Origin: an uncultured Bacteroides sp.
GTDB taxonomy: Bacteria; Bacteroidota; Bacteroidia; Bacteroidales; Bacteroidaceae
Direction: 5' to 3'
Assembly: GCF_963676325.1 (NCBI RefSeq)
Contig: NZ_OY781099.1
Location: forward strand, 744,001-808,000
DNA length: 64,000 nt
Part shown: one piece after another, positions 1 through 8,775 of the stretch
Position numbering within the stretch: position 1 is the first letter of the stretch
Layout: each line of letters begins with the position of its first letter
Program-made: the position numbers and the translations under genes
The notes under the pieces: generated by a model
Told to the model about the DNA's origin: nothing
What the model saw: only the letters and a program-made list of their open reading frames with translations
Database searches by the model: none

Positions 1-30
1 GGCTGATAACTTAGGGTCGTGAGGCTAATC

Positions 31-52
31 CGCAAACTTGTACAAGTTTGCG
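31..52. repeat. Perfect 22-bp palindrome
   Basis: Two 11-bp arms meet at a central TTGTACAA core with no spacer. It lies about 60 bp past the stop codon of the minus-strand ferredoxin gene. It could be a terminator stem, an operator or the end of a repeat; there is no T-run to settle this. Confidence 0.5.
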
Positions 53-110
53 CTAATCATCTACGTGAAACTATTTAATATATCAAGGAATCATGTTTAA
101 TAGCTGCCGG

Positions 111-1004
111 TTAAATCCATTCCTCACTCAATACTTCTCCCTGAACAGAAAGAATAATTGCTTTAATAGGAATGTTTCGGGAAGCTTTTTCTCTAGCTAG
201 TTTTGCCATCTGAAGCAGACCACCGCAGCAGGGAACCTCCATAATCAGTACGGTAAGCGTGTTTATTACGGAATTGTCAATCATAGACCGTAGCTTCTCA
301 ATGTATGATTCCGTGTTGCTGTCCAGTTTCGGGCAAGCAATAGCCAGAATCTTCCCTTTCAGAAAGCGACTGTGGAAATTACCTGCGGTGAAAGAAGTAC
401 AGTCGGCCGCCAGTAATACATCTGCTCCCTGAAAATATCCAGCCTGCGGATTAAGCAGGTGGAGCTGTACTGGCCATTGACGAAGTTCGGAAACCTGAGG
501 CGCAGCAGAAAATCCCTGAGCGGAAAATGAAGCACCACCTTGAGCAAATCCTGCATTTGCCGCTACTTGTCCGGCCGGTTTCAATGTACGGGCCATGGAG
601 CCAGGGCATCCGCTGTGTGCTCCGCCCGCATTTTGCTGACCATGAATCTGAGAAAGATCCACCTTTATATTGTTTCTTCTGAGATAATCTACGCCCTGCA
701 TCAGTAAATCCTTCTCGCCGTGTTCCTTTAAATGCTTTAAGTGAGCAAGAATAATCGTTTCACCTTTCGGAGAAATACGCTCCATAACAGCTTCTTCGCT
801 GTAAGGTTCCGCTTCACGTTCTTCCAATTCAATTGCACCTTCGGGACATTCGCCAATGCAAGCGCCTAAACCGTCGCAATAAAGCTCGCTCACCATTACC
901 GCTTTACCATTAATAAGCTGTAAAGCCCCTTCATGACAACCTTTTACACACAATCCGCATCCGTTACACAATGCTTCGTCTATTTTAATCACAGTTCGTT
1001 TCAT
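111..1004 (-). CDS. Ferredoxin-like protein with two [4Fe-4S] motifs
   Basis: A 297-residue cytoplasmic iron-sulfur protein. Residues 10-60 hold two ferredoxin motifs (CNGCGLC...C and CDGLGAC...C), each able to bind a [4Fe-4S] cluster. A glycine/alanine-rich linker follows, and the C-terminal half contains a VPCCGG motif that may bind a further cofactor. Proteins of this type are found near hybrid-cluster-protein genes in anaerobes and are thought to pass electrons; the partner is not known here. The ATG at 1004 is preferred to a TTG nine bases upstream because it fits the leader of a promoter at 1031-1038. A perfect palindrome sits just upstream, so Crp/Fnr-type control is likely. Confidence 0.8.
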   Translation of the reverse strand: MKRTVIKIDEALCNGCGLCVKGCHEGALQLINGKAVMVSELYCDGLGACIGECPEGAIELEEREAEPYSEEAVMERISPKGETIILAHLKHLKEHGEKDLLMQGVDYLRRNNIKVDLSQIHGQQNAGGAHSGCPGSMARTLKPAGQVAANAGFAQGGASFSAQGFSAAPQVSELRQWPVQLHLLNPQAGYFQGADVLLAADCTSFTAGNFHSRFLKGKILAIACPKLDSNTESYIEKLRSMIDNSVINTLTVLIMEVPCCGGLLQMAKLAREKASRNIPIKAIILSVQGEVLSEEWI

Positions 1005-1030
1005 TCTCTTCAATATTTAGGATGATGCTG

Positions 1031-1038
1031 CAAAGGTA
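1031..1038 (-). promoter_or_regulatory. -7 box (TACCTTTG) of the ferredoxin gene
   Basis: Matches the Bacteroidetes -7 consensus TAnnTTTG and lies about 27 bp before the ATG. The same octamer occurs before the BFD/ric genes at 59245-59252. Confidence 0.6.
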
Positions 1039-1059
1039 TGGTAATTCTTGGTTCCCGAC

Positions 1060-1077
1060 TTGTAACAATGGTTACAA
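1060..1077. promoter_or_regulatory. Perfect palindromic operator, Crp/Fnr type
   Basis: TTGTAAC-AATG-GTTACAA is a perfect 7+7 bp inverted repeat. Its centre is about 30 bp upstream of the first base of the -7 box, the position of an activator site near -43. The similar site at 59208-59223 has almost the same spacing, so one regulator (probably the product of 58447-59109) may bind both. Confidence 0.65.
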
Positions 1078-1151
1078 TGAACTACTTTTTTATATATCCA
1101 GCCTGTTTTTTATCTAAAAGCCAGAAACGAGGATATACAACGTGTCTTTTA

Positions 1152-1787
1152 TTACCGGATAAAATTAGTATAAACCTTATTTACGGGAGCTGGAGCAGGA
1201 ATGCTGTCTTTAGTTTGCTCACGCATTTTAAGTATCCATGCCATGTTTCTTCCCAGAACTTCCATAATCTGTACGCCTTCGCCATCCTGTAAAGCCTCTC
1301 CCTTAGACAGTCCGTGAGTAATGTTCCAATAGTTTGATGTGGCAAGAATCATTTCCGAATAATTCAGATAATGGTTCAGACTATCGAATGTGGAAGAACC
1401 TCCGGTACGGCGTACAGCAACTACTGCAGCACCAACTTTCTGACGAAATAAATTGTCATTACTTCCCGACACAAAGAAAGCTCTATCCAGAAACGATTTC
1501 ATAGTTCCAGGAATACCTGCATAATAAACAGGTGAACCAAGTATAATTCCATCGGCATCCTTCATCTTCTGAACCCATTCATTCAAAGGATCAGTTGTAA
1601 TAACGCACTTCTCATCCTTGTTTCTTGAACATCCTCCGCAGGCCATGCATCCTCTCACAGCTTTATTGCCGATGTGGATAATCTCGAACTCAATACCGTT
1701 TTCCATTAATTGCTTGCCAACACCCATCAATGCATGATAAGTATTACCCTCTTTACGAGGACTTCCGTTAATTGCTACAACTTTCAT
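1152..1787 (-). CDS. Flavodoxin-fold NAD(P)H-dependent FMN reductase family protein
   Basis: A 211-residue protein starting MKVVAINGSPRKEGNT, the FMN phosphate-binding loop of the NADPH-dependent FMN reductase/iron-sulfur flavoprotein family. A CMACGGCSRNKDEKC segment near residues 45-60 resembles the cysteine cluster of iron-sulfur flavoproteins. GSPVYYAGIPGTMKSFLDR is the second flavin-contact region. The frame stays open upstream, but the ATG at 1787 has an AAGGAG ribosome site seven bases before it. It is transcribed away from an HxlR regulator gene, an arrangement common for redox-stress flavin or quinone reductases. The substrate cannot be deduced. Confidence 0.85.
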   Translation of the reverse strand: MKVVAINGSPRKEGNTYHALMGVGKQLMENGIEFEIIHIGNKAVRGCMACGGCSRNKDEKCVITTDPLNEWVQKMKDADGIILGSPVYYAGIPGTMKSFLDRAFFVSGSNDNLFRQKVGAAVVAVRRTGGSSTFDSLNHYLNYSEMILATSNYWNITHGLSKGEALQDGEGVQIMEVLGRNMAWILKMREQTKDSIPAPAPVNKVYTNFIR

Positions 1788-1858
1788 TTCTTTTCTCCTT
1801 TTAATTTTGTTTCTTTGTCGCTGCAAATTACGGATATTAATGCCAATTGTACAAGTAC

Positions 1859-1875
1859 ATACTAAAAAGTAGTAT
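1859..1875. promoter_or_regulatory. Probable HxlR operator
   Basis: ATACTA-AAAAG-TAGTAT, an inverted repeat with 6-bp arms, lies between the divergent flavoprotein and HxlR genes. TACT...AGTA arms are typical of HxlR-family boxes. Binding is inferred. Confidence 0.45.
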
Positions 1876-1896
1876 AGTAACCAAAAGGAGTGAATT

Positions 1897-2259
1897 ATGA
1901 TAAATGATGGGTGTATAGACAAATATATTTTTAAGGGGAAGGACTATTTTTGTTCTTTAGAGTTAGTAATGGATATGATTGGTGGCAAATGGAAGCCGAT
2001 TGTGCTGTATCATCTCAGAGATGGAGTAATGCGTTCGGGCGAACTTCAGCGCAGCTTAAACGGAATAGCCAACAAGATGTTTACCCAGACAGTAAGAGAA
2101 CTGGAGCAAACCGGACTAGTGGAACGAATTGTCTATCCAACCGTTCCTCCAAAAGTGGAATACAAGCTTACCCCAATGGGAGAATCTGTTATGCCCGTTA
2201 TTGAAACTCTTAACAATTGGGGCAAAGAAATCAGTGTAAAGTATAATAAGAATAAATAA
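1897..2259 (+). CDS. HxlR-family winged-helix transcriptional regulator
   Basis: A 120-residue single-domain DNA-binding protein of the HxlR/DUF24 family. Typical features are an N-terminal cysteine (SLELVMDMIGGKWKPIVLYHL context), the recognition helix around residues 55-75 (NKMFTQTVRELEQTGLVER) and the beta wing VPPKVEYKLTP. The ATG at 1897 has an AAAAGGAG ribosome site. It probably represses the divergent flavoprotein gene and itself, responding to electrophile or redox stress as relatives such as YodB do; that response is inferred. The only cysteines are close to the N terminus. Confidence 0.88.
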   Translation: MINDGCIDKYIFKGKDYFCSLELVMDMIGGKWKPIVLYHLRDGVMRSGELQRSLNGIANKMFTQTVRELEQTGLVERIVYPTVPPKVEYKLTPMGESVMPVIETLNNWGKEISVKYNKNK

Positions 2260-2348
2260 TTCTCAAAATGCATCCTGAAAAATTGGCAGATCAATTCTTT
2301 GTGCATATCTTTGTATCGCTAAAAGAGTGGTTACATCACACATCCTTC

Positions 2349-2743
2349 GGGGTTGACTGGATTTGACAGCGGGCAGAAATGGTATGTAAGCATGCAGTGC
2401 GTCGGTGATTTGCACTTAAATCTCAGTTATCAAAATTTTATCTGGCGAAAATAATTACGCTCTTGCTGCTTAATCGAATTATAGTAGATTAAACTTAATC
2501 TCTGCACTAGGTGCGGAGACGAGACATCACTCGGTTGCTGTTGTTCCGAAGCGTTCCGGTTTAGTGGTGCAGTTATATCGGAGATAGCTTGAGTCCTTCC
2601 TTGTGGCTCTGGTGAAACTAAAGAGGATAAGGTACTGGTTGGTGGCTTCGGTCTTGCCGTACTCGAAAAATTAGGCGAAGATAAGCATGTAGAAAGCTTA
2701 TGATTTCCTCGTTTGGACGAGGGTTCGATTCCCTCCAGCTCCA
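2349..2743 (+). ncRNA. ssrA: Transfer-messenger RNA
   Basis: The 5' end GGGGTTGACTGGATTTGACA and the 3' T-arm GGGTTCGATTCCC are the tRNA-like halves. The acceptor stem pairs 2349-2355 with 2736-2742, leaving A2743 as discriminator; CCA is not encoded. The tag reading frame at 2444-2473 encodes GENNYALAA followed by TAA, matching Bacteroidetes tags. It rescues stalled ribosomes and marks nascent chains for proteolysis. Confidence 0.97.
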
Positions 2744-2936
2744 CTTATTAGCAAAATAAAGAGCAAAAATCCGAATAAATCAATGATTTATGCGGATTTT
2801 CTTTTTGTATATAATGCAACATAATTTGTTTTACGTTGATAAGATATAACAAAGCTGATTATATGAGCTTTGCAAAGAAAATATTAGAGAGGAATATACA
2901 TTAGTCTAAATTTAATTGTACATAATAGCTGAATTT

Positions 2937-3134
2937 ATGGATAAGATTGAAGAAGTATTTAATATACTAAATGAATTAACTGTTCAGGAACTGGATTTAG
3001 TAAGAATAAAAATCAGAGAACTGAAGGCTTTAAAAAAGACAACCAAGAAACCACAGACTACTGTTTGTGGAATAAGAATGAGCCAGAAGGAAAGAATGAT
3101 CGATTTTAATCCTTTTTTGAAGAATAAACTCTGA
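2937..3134 (+). CDS. Small hypothetical protein
   Basis: A 65-residue charged protein beginning MDKIEEVFNIL, with a predicted amphipathic helix in residues 1-35 and a lysine-rich middle (KALKKTTKKP). No family is recognised. The ATG at 2937 is preferred to a TTG further upstream. No clear ribosome site is visible, which is normal for this phylum. It sits alone between tmRNA and another hypothetical gene, so function and even expression are uncertain. Confidence 0.45.
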   Translation: MDKIEEVFNILNELTVQELDLVRIKIRELKALKKTTKKPQTTVCGIRMSQKERMIDFNPFLKNKL

Positions 3135-3305
3135 TAAATAGAGTGAAATCAGAGGATAAAACCCAATAACCGTTTTATCCTCTGATTTTTACAATCTTAA
3201 TAAAGCAGATCTTTGTCTTAATTTTAATTAATACGTATCTATTTTTTGATTATTTGTTGTATAATTACGAATCGAAAGTGTATGTATAATTAAAATAATT
3301 ATTCT

Positions 3306-3659
3306 ATGAAGAAGATCCTGTTACTGTTCCTATTTGCTGTTTTTACAATAAATGCATTTGCCTATAAAACGTATTGTAAATTTCAATATGTAGAAAGTGT
3401 AATATTCGTTAAAGATAAGCCTTATTTTGATTTTGGTTCAGGGTATAAAGCTACATTGCTTGATGAAAACAATAAGCTTCTTGTGTTTAAATCGGATATA
3501 GATGTGCTTAATTATATGAGCAAACTTGGATGGAATTTAGAACAAGGCTCAATATTGGAATCAAACCAGAATGGGGGTAAGGGTGAATTTATTATGAGCA
3601 AGGAAGTAAAGTCGGACGATGAGATATATCAAGGACTTAATGTGAAATTTGATAAGTGA
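3306..3659 (+). CDS. Small secreted hypothetical protein
   Basis: A 117-residue protein with a clear Sec signal peptide (MKKILLLFLFAVFTINAFA, cleavage probably after AFA). The mature part of about 98 residues is rich in aromatic and charged residues, with two beta-like stretches (VIFVKDKPYFDFG and YKATLLDENNKLLVF). It is likely periplasmic. I do not recognise the family. No partner gene is near it. Confidence 0.65.
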   Translation: MKKILLLFLFAVFTINAFAYKTYCKFQYVESVIFVKDKPYFDFGSGYKATLLDENNKLLVFKSDIDVLNYMSKLGWNLEQGSILESNQNGGKGEFIMSKEVKSDDEIYQGLNVKFDK

Positions 3660-3682
3660 TTACTTTTTAGTCCATTCATAAA

Positions 3683-3713
3683 AATCCCCCCGAATAAAAT
3701 GTCCGGAGGGATT
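3683..3713 (-). terminator. Terminator of the pbuX-xpt operon
   Basis: An AATCCC-x-CCG stem with one mismatch; on the minus strand the right arm runs into GGGGGGATTTTTA, a G-rich stem followed by T residues. It lies just past the xpt stop codon. Confidence 0.6.
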
Positions 3714-3738
3714 ATACTATTATTCGCTATCAGCCCTG

Positions 3739-4305
3739 TTAGCGAATCTCTATTTCACAATTGGATAAATCATCTATAATAGCCAGTGATTCAACATGAA
3801 CGTTTTTATCACGGAGTAATTTTCCACCGTTCTGAAAAGCTTTCTCAATGATGAATCCCATTCCACTTAGCGAAGCTCCAGCCTGATTAATCAAATCAAT
3901 CATACCTAAAGCAGCGTTTCCGTTTGCCAGGAAATCATCAATAAAGAGTACATGATCATCTTGTGTGAGGAAATTGTTGCTTATGCAAACGGTATAATCG
4001 CGGTCTTTTGTGAAAGAGTGCACAACTGTGGTAAGCATGTTTTCCATTGTTTTAGGTTGTTTCTTTTTTACGAAAACAACCGGAAGCTGCATGATATAGC
4101 CAACAAGAATGGCTGGAGCAATTCCGCTTGCCTCAATGGTAACAATCTTATTAATGTTCTCGTTCTTAAACCGAGCCACAAACTCCTGAGCAATTTGATA
4201 CATCAGCATGGGGTCCATCTGATGATTGATAAAACTATCTACTTTTAATATTCCGCCTTCAAAGCATTTACCGTCCTGCAGAATACGTTTTTTAAGTATT
4301 TCCAT
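3739..4305 (-). CDS. xpt: Xanthine phosphoribosyltransferase
   Basis: A 188-residue type I phosphoribosyltransferase that makes XMP from xanthine and PRPP in purine salvage. The PRPP-binding motif is VLFIDDFLANGNA near residues 125-137, and the N-terminal MEILKKRILQDG matches Xpt proteins. Length is normal for the family. It starts one base after the stop codon of the NCS2 permease gene upstream, so the two are co-transcribed: the permease imports the base that this enzyme traps as nucleotide. Confidence 0.93.
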   Translation of the reverse strand: MEILKKRILQDGKCFEGGILKVDSFINHQMDPMLMYQIAQEFVARFKNENINKIVTIEASGIAPAILVGYIMQLPVVFVKKKQPKTMENMLTTVVHSFTKDRDYTVCISNNFLTQDDHVLFIDDFLANGNAALGMIDLINQAGASLSGMGFIIEKAFQNGGKLLRDKNVHVESLAIIDDLSNCEIEIR

Positions 4306-4306
4306 A

Positions 4307-5704
4307 TTATTCTACTATTTCTCTTTCTTCTTTTTTATCTTCTGCTCCCTCTTTAATACGAATCAGCGCATTGGCAATGATGGCTGTAAGTCCGCCGGTT
4401 GTGATTCCTGATGAAAATATTGACTTTATAGCTTGAGGAGCATGGTTAAGAATGTCGGGCATCAGTTCCACGCCCAGACCTAATGACAAACTCACGGCTA
4501 GTACTAAAGTGGCTTTGCGGTTAATCTCGTGTGATGCAATGATACGGATACCGGCTGAAGCAACAGTACCGAACATAAGCAATGTTGCTCCTCCTAATAC
4601 GGGATCGGGCATCAACGAAAAGATAATACCAACTATTGGGAATAAGCCAAGCAATATTAGCATGCCTGCAATATAATAACCTACGTAACGGCTGGCAACT
4701 CCGGTTAACTGAATAATACCATTGTTTTGTGCAAAAATTGAGTTTGGGAATGAGTTAAATACTCCGGCTAAAAAAGAGTTGAAGCCATCAGCCAAAACTC
4801 CTCCTGAAACACGTTTCAGATATTTCTCACCTTCAATAGGTTCTCCGGAAATCATTGAATTAGCTGTAACATCTCCTGTTGCTTCAATGGCGGTAATAAG
4901 ATATATCAGTGCTAAAGCCAGGAAGGATGAAAAATTGAAATCCAAACCATATTTGAATGGCATTGGTATATTGAATGCCCAGATATCTGTTGTGGCAGCC
5001 TTAGCAAAGTCCACTTTACCCATGGCAAAAGCAATACCATAACCAATACACAAGCCCAGAACGATAGAGCTCATGCGGAGATATTTATTTTTGCAGCGGT
5101 TAAAGAACAGCACACTACCCAACACAATAGCAGCAAGTCCTACGTTTTCAATACTTCCAAATGTGCCGTTACCCATCGCTGCGTAACCACCGCCACAGGA
5201 AACAACGCCTACTTTTATAAGGCTGAGTCCGATGAGTAGCACTACGATTCCCGATACGAGCGGGGTAATGATGTGGCGCAGATATTTGAAACAACGGCTC
5301 ACAATCATTTCAACAGGAGAAGCTGCCATACAAACGCCGAAAATCAGAGGAAGACCGCCTAACTGTCCGGCCGAAATAATAGGACCGATAAAAGAAAAAC
5401 TGGTTCCTTGAATACACAATAAACCAGATCCAAACGGGCCAAACTTCTTACATTGAATAAATGTAGCTATACCAGATACAAAAAGAGCCATAGAAACCAT
5501 GAAACCAGTTGTTGCCAAATCTGTTTTCAATGCTCCGCAAATAATCAGAGGAGGCGTAATTATACCCACAAATATGGCTAATAAATGTTGCAGTGCTGCA
5601 AACAATGCGTCTTTGAAGGGTGGACGATCATTAAGCCCATAAATTAAGTCCGAGGATGCAGTTGGATTGATTTTCTCTTTTGCTGTTTCTGTCTGATTAT
5701 CCAT
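4307..5704 (-). CDS. pbuX: NCS2-family xanthine/purine permease
   Basis: A 465-residue inner-membrane nucleobase carrier with about 14 hydrophobic segments. Family features include the AIEATGDVTA segment and the FNSFPNSIFAQNNG loop of xanthine permeases. Its position one base before xpt supports xanthine as substrate, with proton symport expected from the family. Both ends are cytoplasmic and charged. A hairpin in the leader (about 5745-5775) could be regulatory, but I do not see the conserved core of a purine riboswitch. Confidence 0.88.
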   Translation of the reverse strand: MDNQTETAKEKINPTASSDLIYGLNDRPPFKDALFAALQHLLAIFVGIITPPLIICGALKTDLATTGFMVSMALFVSGIATFIQCKKFGPFGSGLLCIQGTSFSFIGPIISAGQLGGLPLIFGVCMAASPVEMIVSRCFKYLRHIITPLVSGIVVLLIGLSLIKVGVVSCGGGYAAMGNGTFGSIENVGLAAIVLGSVLFFNRCKNKYLRMSSIVLGLCIGYGIAFAMGKVDFAKAATTDIWAFNIPMPFKYGLDFNFSSFLALALIYLITAIEATGDVTANSMISGEPIEGEKYLKRVSGGVLADGFNSFLAGVFNSFPNSIFAQNNGIIQLTGVASRYVGYYIAGMLILLGLFPIVGIIFSLMPDPVLGGATLLMFGTVASAGIRIIASHEINRKATLVLAVSLSLGLGVELMPDILNHAPQAIKSIFSSGITTGGLTAIIANALIRIKEGAEDKKEEREIVE

Positions 5705-6078
5705 ATTTATGATTTATTATTTTGTTTCTTTGGCTATACACAGTAAAGAGAAGGTCTGGAAGGAGAGCCTTCTTCTTAATTTATTTTTGAATTTAAAATA
5801 AGGGTGCAAAATTACAAAAAAAAATCAGCTAAGAAAGATTGCATAGCCTTATTAACAGGCTTCCTTTATTATTCTTTATCTAACTTAGTGCATTATGCAT
5901 TGATGGTGGTTTTCAGCTCAGCAATTTGCCATGTTTTATTGGATAATAAATATTAAAAATGTATCAATGAGACTCAAGGTCGTGATGATAGCCTCCAAAA
6001 GTGCTGGATGAAATGCAATTTTTCTGTAGAATTTTAAAATAATGAAACTAAAGAATTCTTTTATTTCATTACAACTTA
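5705..6078. other. Intergenic region, pbuX leader
   Basis: It holds the pbuX leader and promoter on the left. An AGAAGG...CCTTCT hairpin is present in the transcribed leader. Nothing recognisable is seen between about 5830 and the GH92 promoter. Confidence 0.5.
5807..5814 (-). promoter_or_regulatory. -7 box (TAATTTTG) of pbuX-xpt
   Basis: It matches TAnnTTTG about 105 bp before the pbuX ATG, leaving a leader of roughly 95 nt. No convincing -33 box is visible. Confidence 0.45.
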
Positions 6079-6106
6079 TTGACTTTATAACAAATAGCTA
6101 TATTTG
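6079..6106 (+). promoter_or_regulatory. Promoter of the GH92 gene
   Basis: A TTG at 6079-6081 and TATATTTG at 6099-6106 fit the Bacteroidetes -33/-7 pair with normal spacing, about 55 bp before the ATG. Confidence 0.6.
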
Positions 6107-6160
6107 CAATATCAGATCAATTAGGAAAGGGGAATATCCATTTAATTAAATCTCTGCGCT

Positions 6161-8464
6161 ATGAAACATCTAAGTTTATTTGTATTTACGTATGCACTAA
6201 CCTTGTTTTTTATTGGAAACCCTATCTATGCAATGGGACATGAAGAAAATACAGATATAGTTGAATATGTAAATCCATTGATTGGTTCTCAGTCTACTTA
6301 TCAGTTATCAACCGGGAATACATATCCAGCCATTGCCCGCCCGTGGGGCATGAACTTTTGGGTGCCTCAAACAGGTAAGATGGGGGATGGATGGGTTTAC
6401 ACATATACAGAAAACAAGATACGCGGTTTTAAACAGACTCATCAGCCGAGTCCGTGGATTAATGATTACGGTCAGTTTTCTATTATGCCGGTAGTGGGTG
6501 CTCCGGTTTTTGATGAGGAAAAGCGGGCAAGCTGGTTTTCGCATAAAGCAGAGATTGCCAAGCCTTATTATTATAAGGTATATCTGGCCGATCATGATGT
6601 GGTAACTGAAATTGCGCCAACGGAACGTGCGGCGATGTTTCGTTTTACCTACCCTAAGAACGATAGCTCTTTTGTTGTAGTTGATGCTTTTGATAAAGGA
6701 TCCTATATTAAAATCATACCCAGTGAAAATAAGATTATCGGTTACACAACGAAGAATAGTGGGGGAGTACCTGCAAACTTTAAAAATTACTTCGTTATCA
6801 CTTTCGATAAGCCGTTTACCTATAAATATACTTTTGCCGATGGCGCTCTAAAACAAGATGAGGAACAAACATCCAACCATGTGGGAGCAGTTATTGGATT
6901 TAAAACGGCTAAAGGTGAAATTGTTCATGCTAAAGTTGCTTCTTCATTTATCAGCTTTGAACAAGCTGCTCTTAATCTGAACGAACTTGGTAATGATAGT
7001 TTCGACAAAGTTGTATCTAAAGGAAAAACTGAATGGAATAATGCTTTAAGCAAAATAAAGGTTGAAGGCGGTTCGTTAGATCAGTATCGTACATTTTATT
7101 CCTGTATGTACCGTTCTATGTTGTTCCCGCGTAAGTTTTATGAAGTAGATGCAACAGGCAAAATAGTTCATTACAGTCCGTATAGCGGTGAAGTGCTACC
7201 CGGATATATGTATACTGATTCTGGTTTTTGGGATACGTTCCGTTGCTTGTTCCCTTTCCTAAACATGATGTATCCTTCAATAAACAAAGAAATACAGGAA
7301 GGGCTGATTAATGCTTATAAAGAAAGTGGATTCTTCCCCGAATGGGCGAGTCCCGGACACCGTGGTTGTATGGTGGGTAACAATTCTGCCTCTGTTTTAG
7401 TAGATGCTTACATGAAAGGAGTTAAGGTGGATGACCTGGAAACTTTATACAAAGGGCTTATTCATGGAACAGAAAACGTTCATCCTACCGTTTCCTCAAC
7501 CGGACGCCTAGGGTATGAATACTATAATAAACTGGGATATGTTCCTTACGATGTGAATATCAATGAAAATGCTGCCCGCACATTGGAATATGCTTATGAC
7601 GACTGGTGTATTTATAAACTGGCAAAGGAGCTTAAACGTCCAAAGAAGGAAATAGATCTTTATGCTAAACGTGCCATGAATTACAAAAATCTGTTTGATA
7701 AGGAAACAAAGCTGATGCGGGGAAAGAATGCTAATGGCAAATTTATGTCTCCTTTCTCTCCATTAAAGTGGGGCGATGCCTTTACAGAAGGAAATAGCTG
7801 GCATTATACGTGGTCGGTTTTTCACGATCCGCAAGGGCTTATTGACCTGATGGGTGGTAAGGAGAGTTTTGTGAGTATGCTCGATTCTGTATTTGCCGTT
7901 CCTCCTGTATTTGATGCAAGCTATTACGGACAGGTGATTCATGAAATCCGTGAAATGCAGATTATGAATATGGGTAATTATGCTCACGGTAATCAGCCTA
8001 TCCAGCACATGATTTATATGTATAACTATGCCGGTCAGCCATGGAAAGCGCAATATTGGCTTCGTGAAGTGATGAACCGTATGTATACCTGCAATCCTGA
8101 TGGATATTGTGGTGACGAGGATAACGGACAGACTTCTGCATGGTATGTGTTCTCTGCATTGGGATTCTATCCCGTATGCCCCGGAGCAAATGAATATGTA
8201 TTAGGAGCTCCTTTATTCAAAAGGGCGACCATTACATTTGAAAATGGAAACAAGATGATAATCAATGCACCTGATAATGGTGTTAATAACCTTTATATTG
8301 AAACGATGACTCTCAATGGTAAAGGTTATGCAAAGAATTATCTAAAACATGCCGACTTGATTAATGGCGGAGAAATCTACATTCGCATGAGTGATACCCC
8401 AAATAAGCAGCGAGGCACTCAAAAAGAAGATTTCCCATATTCGTTTTCTATTAACGAGAAATAG
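6161..8464 (+). CDS. GH92 alpha-mannosidase, secreted
   Basis: A 767-residue glycoside hydrolase family 92 enzyme; members are calcium-dependent exo-acting alpha-mannosidases that trim N-glycans or fungal mannan. A signal peptide (residues 1-24, ending IYAMG) sends it to the periplasm or surface. Conserved GH92 segments are VNPLIGS near residue 35, GFKQTHQPSPW near 90, GFWDTFR near 355, and NEPD-like and GNQPIQH, GDEDNGQTSAWYVF near the C terminus. No susC/susD genes lie nearby, so it is not in a normal polysaccharide-utilisation locus here. Linkage specificity cannot be read from sequence. Confidence 0.93.
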   Translation: MKHLSLFVFTYALTLFFIGNPIYAMGHEENTDIVEYVNPLIGSQSTYQLSTGNTYPAIARPWGMNFWVPQTGKMGDGWVYTYTENKIRGFKQTHQPSPWINDYGQFSIMPVVGAPVFDEEKRASWFSHKAEIAKPYYYKVYLADHDVVTEIAPTERAAMFRFTYPKNDSSFVVVDAFDKGSYIKIIPSENKIIGYTTKNSGGVPANFKNYFVITFDKPFTYKYTFADGALKQDEEQTSNHVGAVIGFKTAKGEIVHAKVASSFISFEQAALNLNELGNDSFDKVVSKGKTEWNNALSKIKVEGGSLDQYRTFYSCMYRSMLFPRKFYEVDATGKIVHYSPYSGEVLPGYMYTDSGFWDTFRCLFPFLNMMYPSINKEIQEGLINAYKESGFFPEWASPGHRGCMVGNNSASVLVDAYMKGVKVDDLETLYKGLIHGTENVHPTVSSTGRLGYEYYNKLGYVPYDVNINENAARTLEYAYDDWCIYKLAKELKRPKKEIDLYAKRAMNYKNLFDKETKLMRGKNANGKFMSPFSPLKWGDAFTEGNSWHYTWSVFHDPQGLIDLMGGKESFVSMLDSVFAVPPVFDASYYGQVIHEIREMQIMNMGNYAHGNQPIQHMIYMYNYAGQPWKAQYWLREVMNRMYTCNPDGYCGDEDNGQTSAWYVFSALGFYPVCPGANEYVLGAPLFKRATITFENGNKMIINAPDNGVNNLYIETMTLNGKGYAKNYLKHADLINGGEIYIRMSDTPNKQRGTQKEDFPYSFSINEK

Positions 8465-8467
8465 ACA

Positions 8468-8638
8468 CTAAATAGCTGGAGCACTTGATTCTTTAATTGC
8501 CCAGATAATTAGTCCTAATAAAACAAGAAGAATAAGTATTACTGTTCCCCACATTAAAACACGTTCTAATTTCTCGTGTTCTTTATTAATAAAACCGGCT
8601 TCATCATAACGATTAAACCATTTTTTAAAATCGATCAT
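8468..8638 (-). CDS. 56-residue single-pass membrane protein
   Basis: Reading frame found directly in the sequence: MIDFKKWFNRYDEAGFINKE, then an acidic stretch, then a hydrophobic helix of about 22 residues (TVILILLVLLGLIIWA) and a short tail ESSAPAI. It is convergent with the GH92 gene, three bases apart. The charged cytoplasmic N terminus and C-terminal anchor suggest a small inner-membrane protein. No family is recognised. The frame is intact with a sensible ATG. Confidence 0.6.
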   Translation of the reverse strand: MIDFKKWFNRYDEAGFINKEHEKLERVLMWGTVILILLVLLGLIIWAIKESSAPAI

Positions 8639-8775
8639 AAAAACAAAAATATAGTTAGGTTTCTTTTTCTGACTGCAAATATAAACTACTAAAGTGATAT
8701 GTTTTTATATAAAACGGTATTTTTATTGTTAAAAAAAATATCGTTTTGCTATCAAAATAAAGAATTTATGTCAAA

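Noticed and set aside
5745..5800. Purine riboswitch in the pbuX leader
   Set aside because: A hairpin is present, but I cannot find the conserved purine-aptamer junction sequences, so I describe only a leader.
6161..8464. Polysaccharide utilisation locus around the GH92 gene
   Set aside because: No SusC/SusD pair, sensor or other glycan genes lie nearby; the GH92 gene stands alone.
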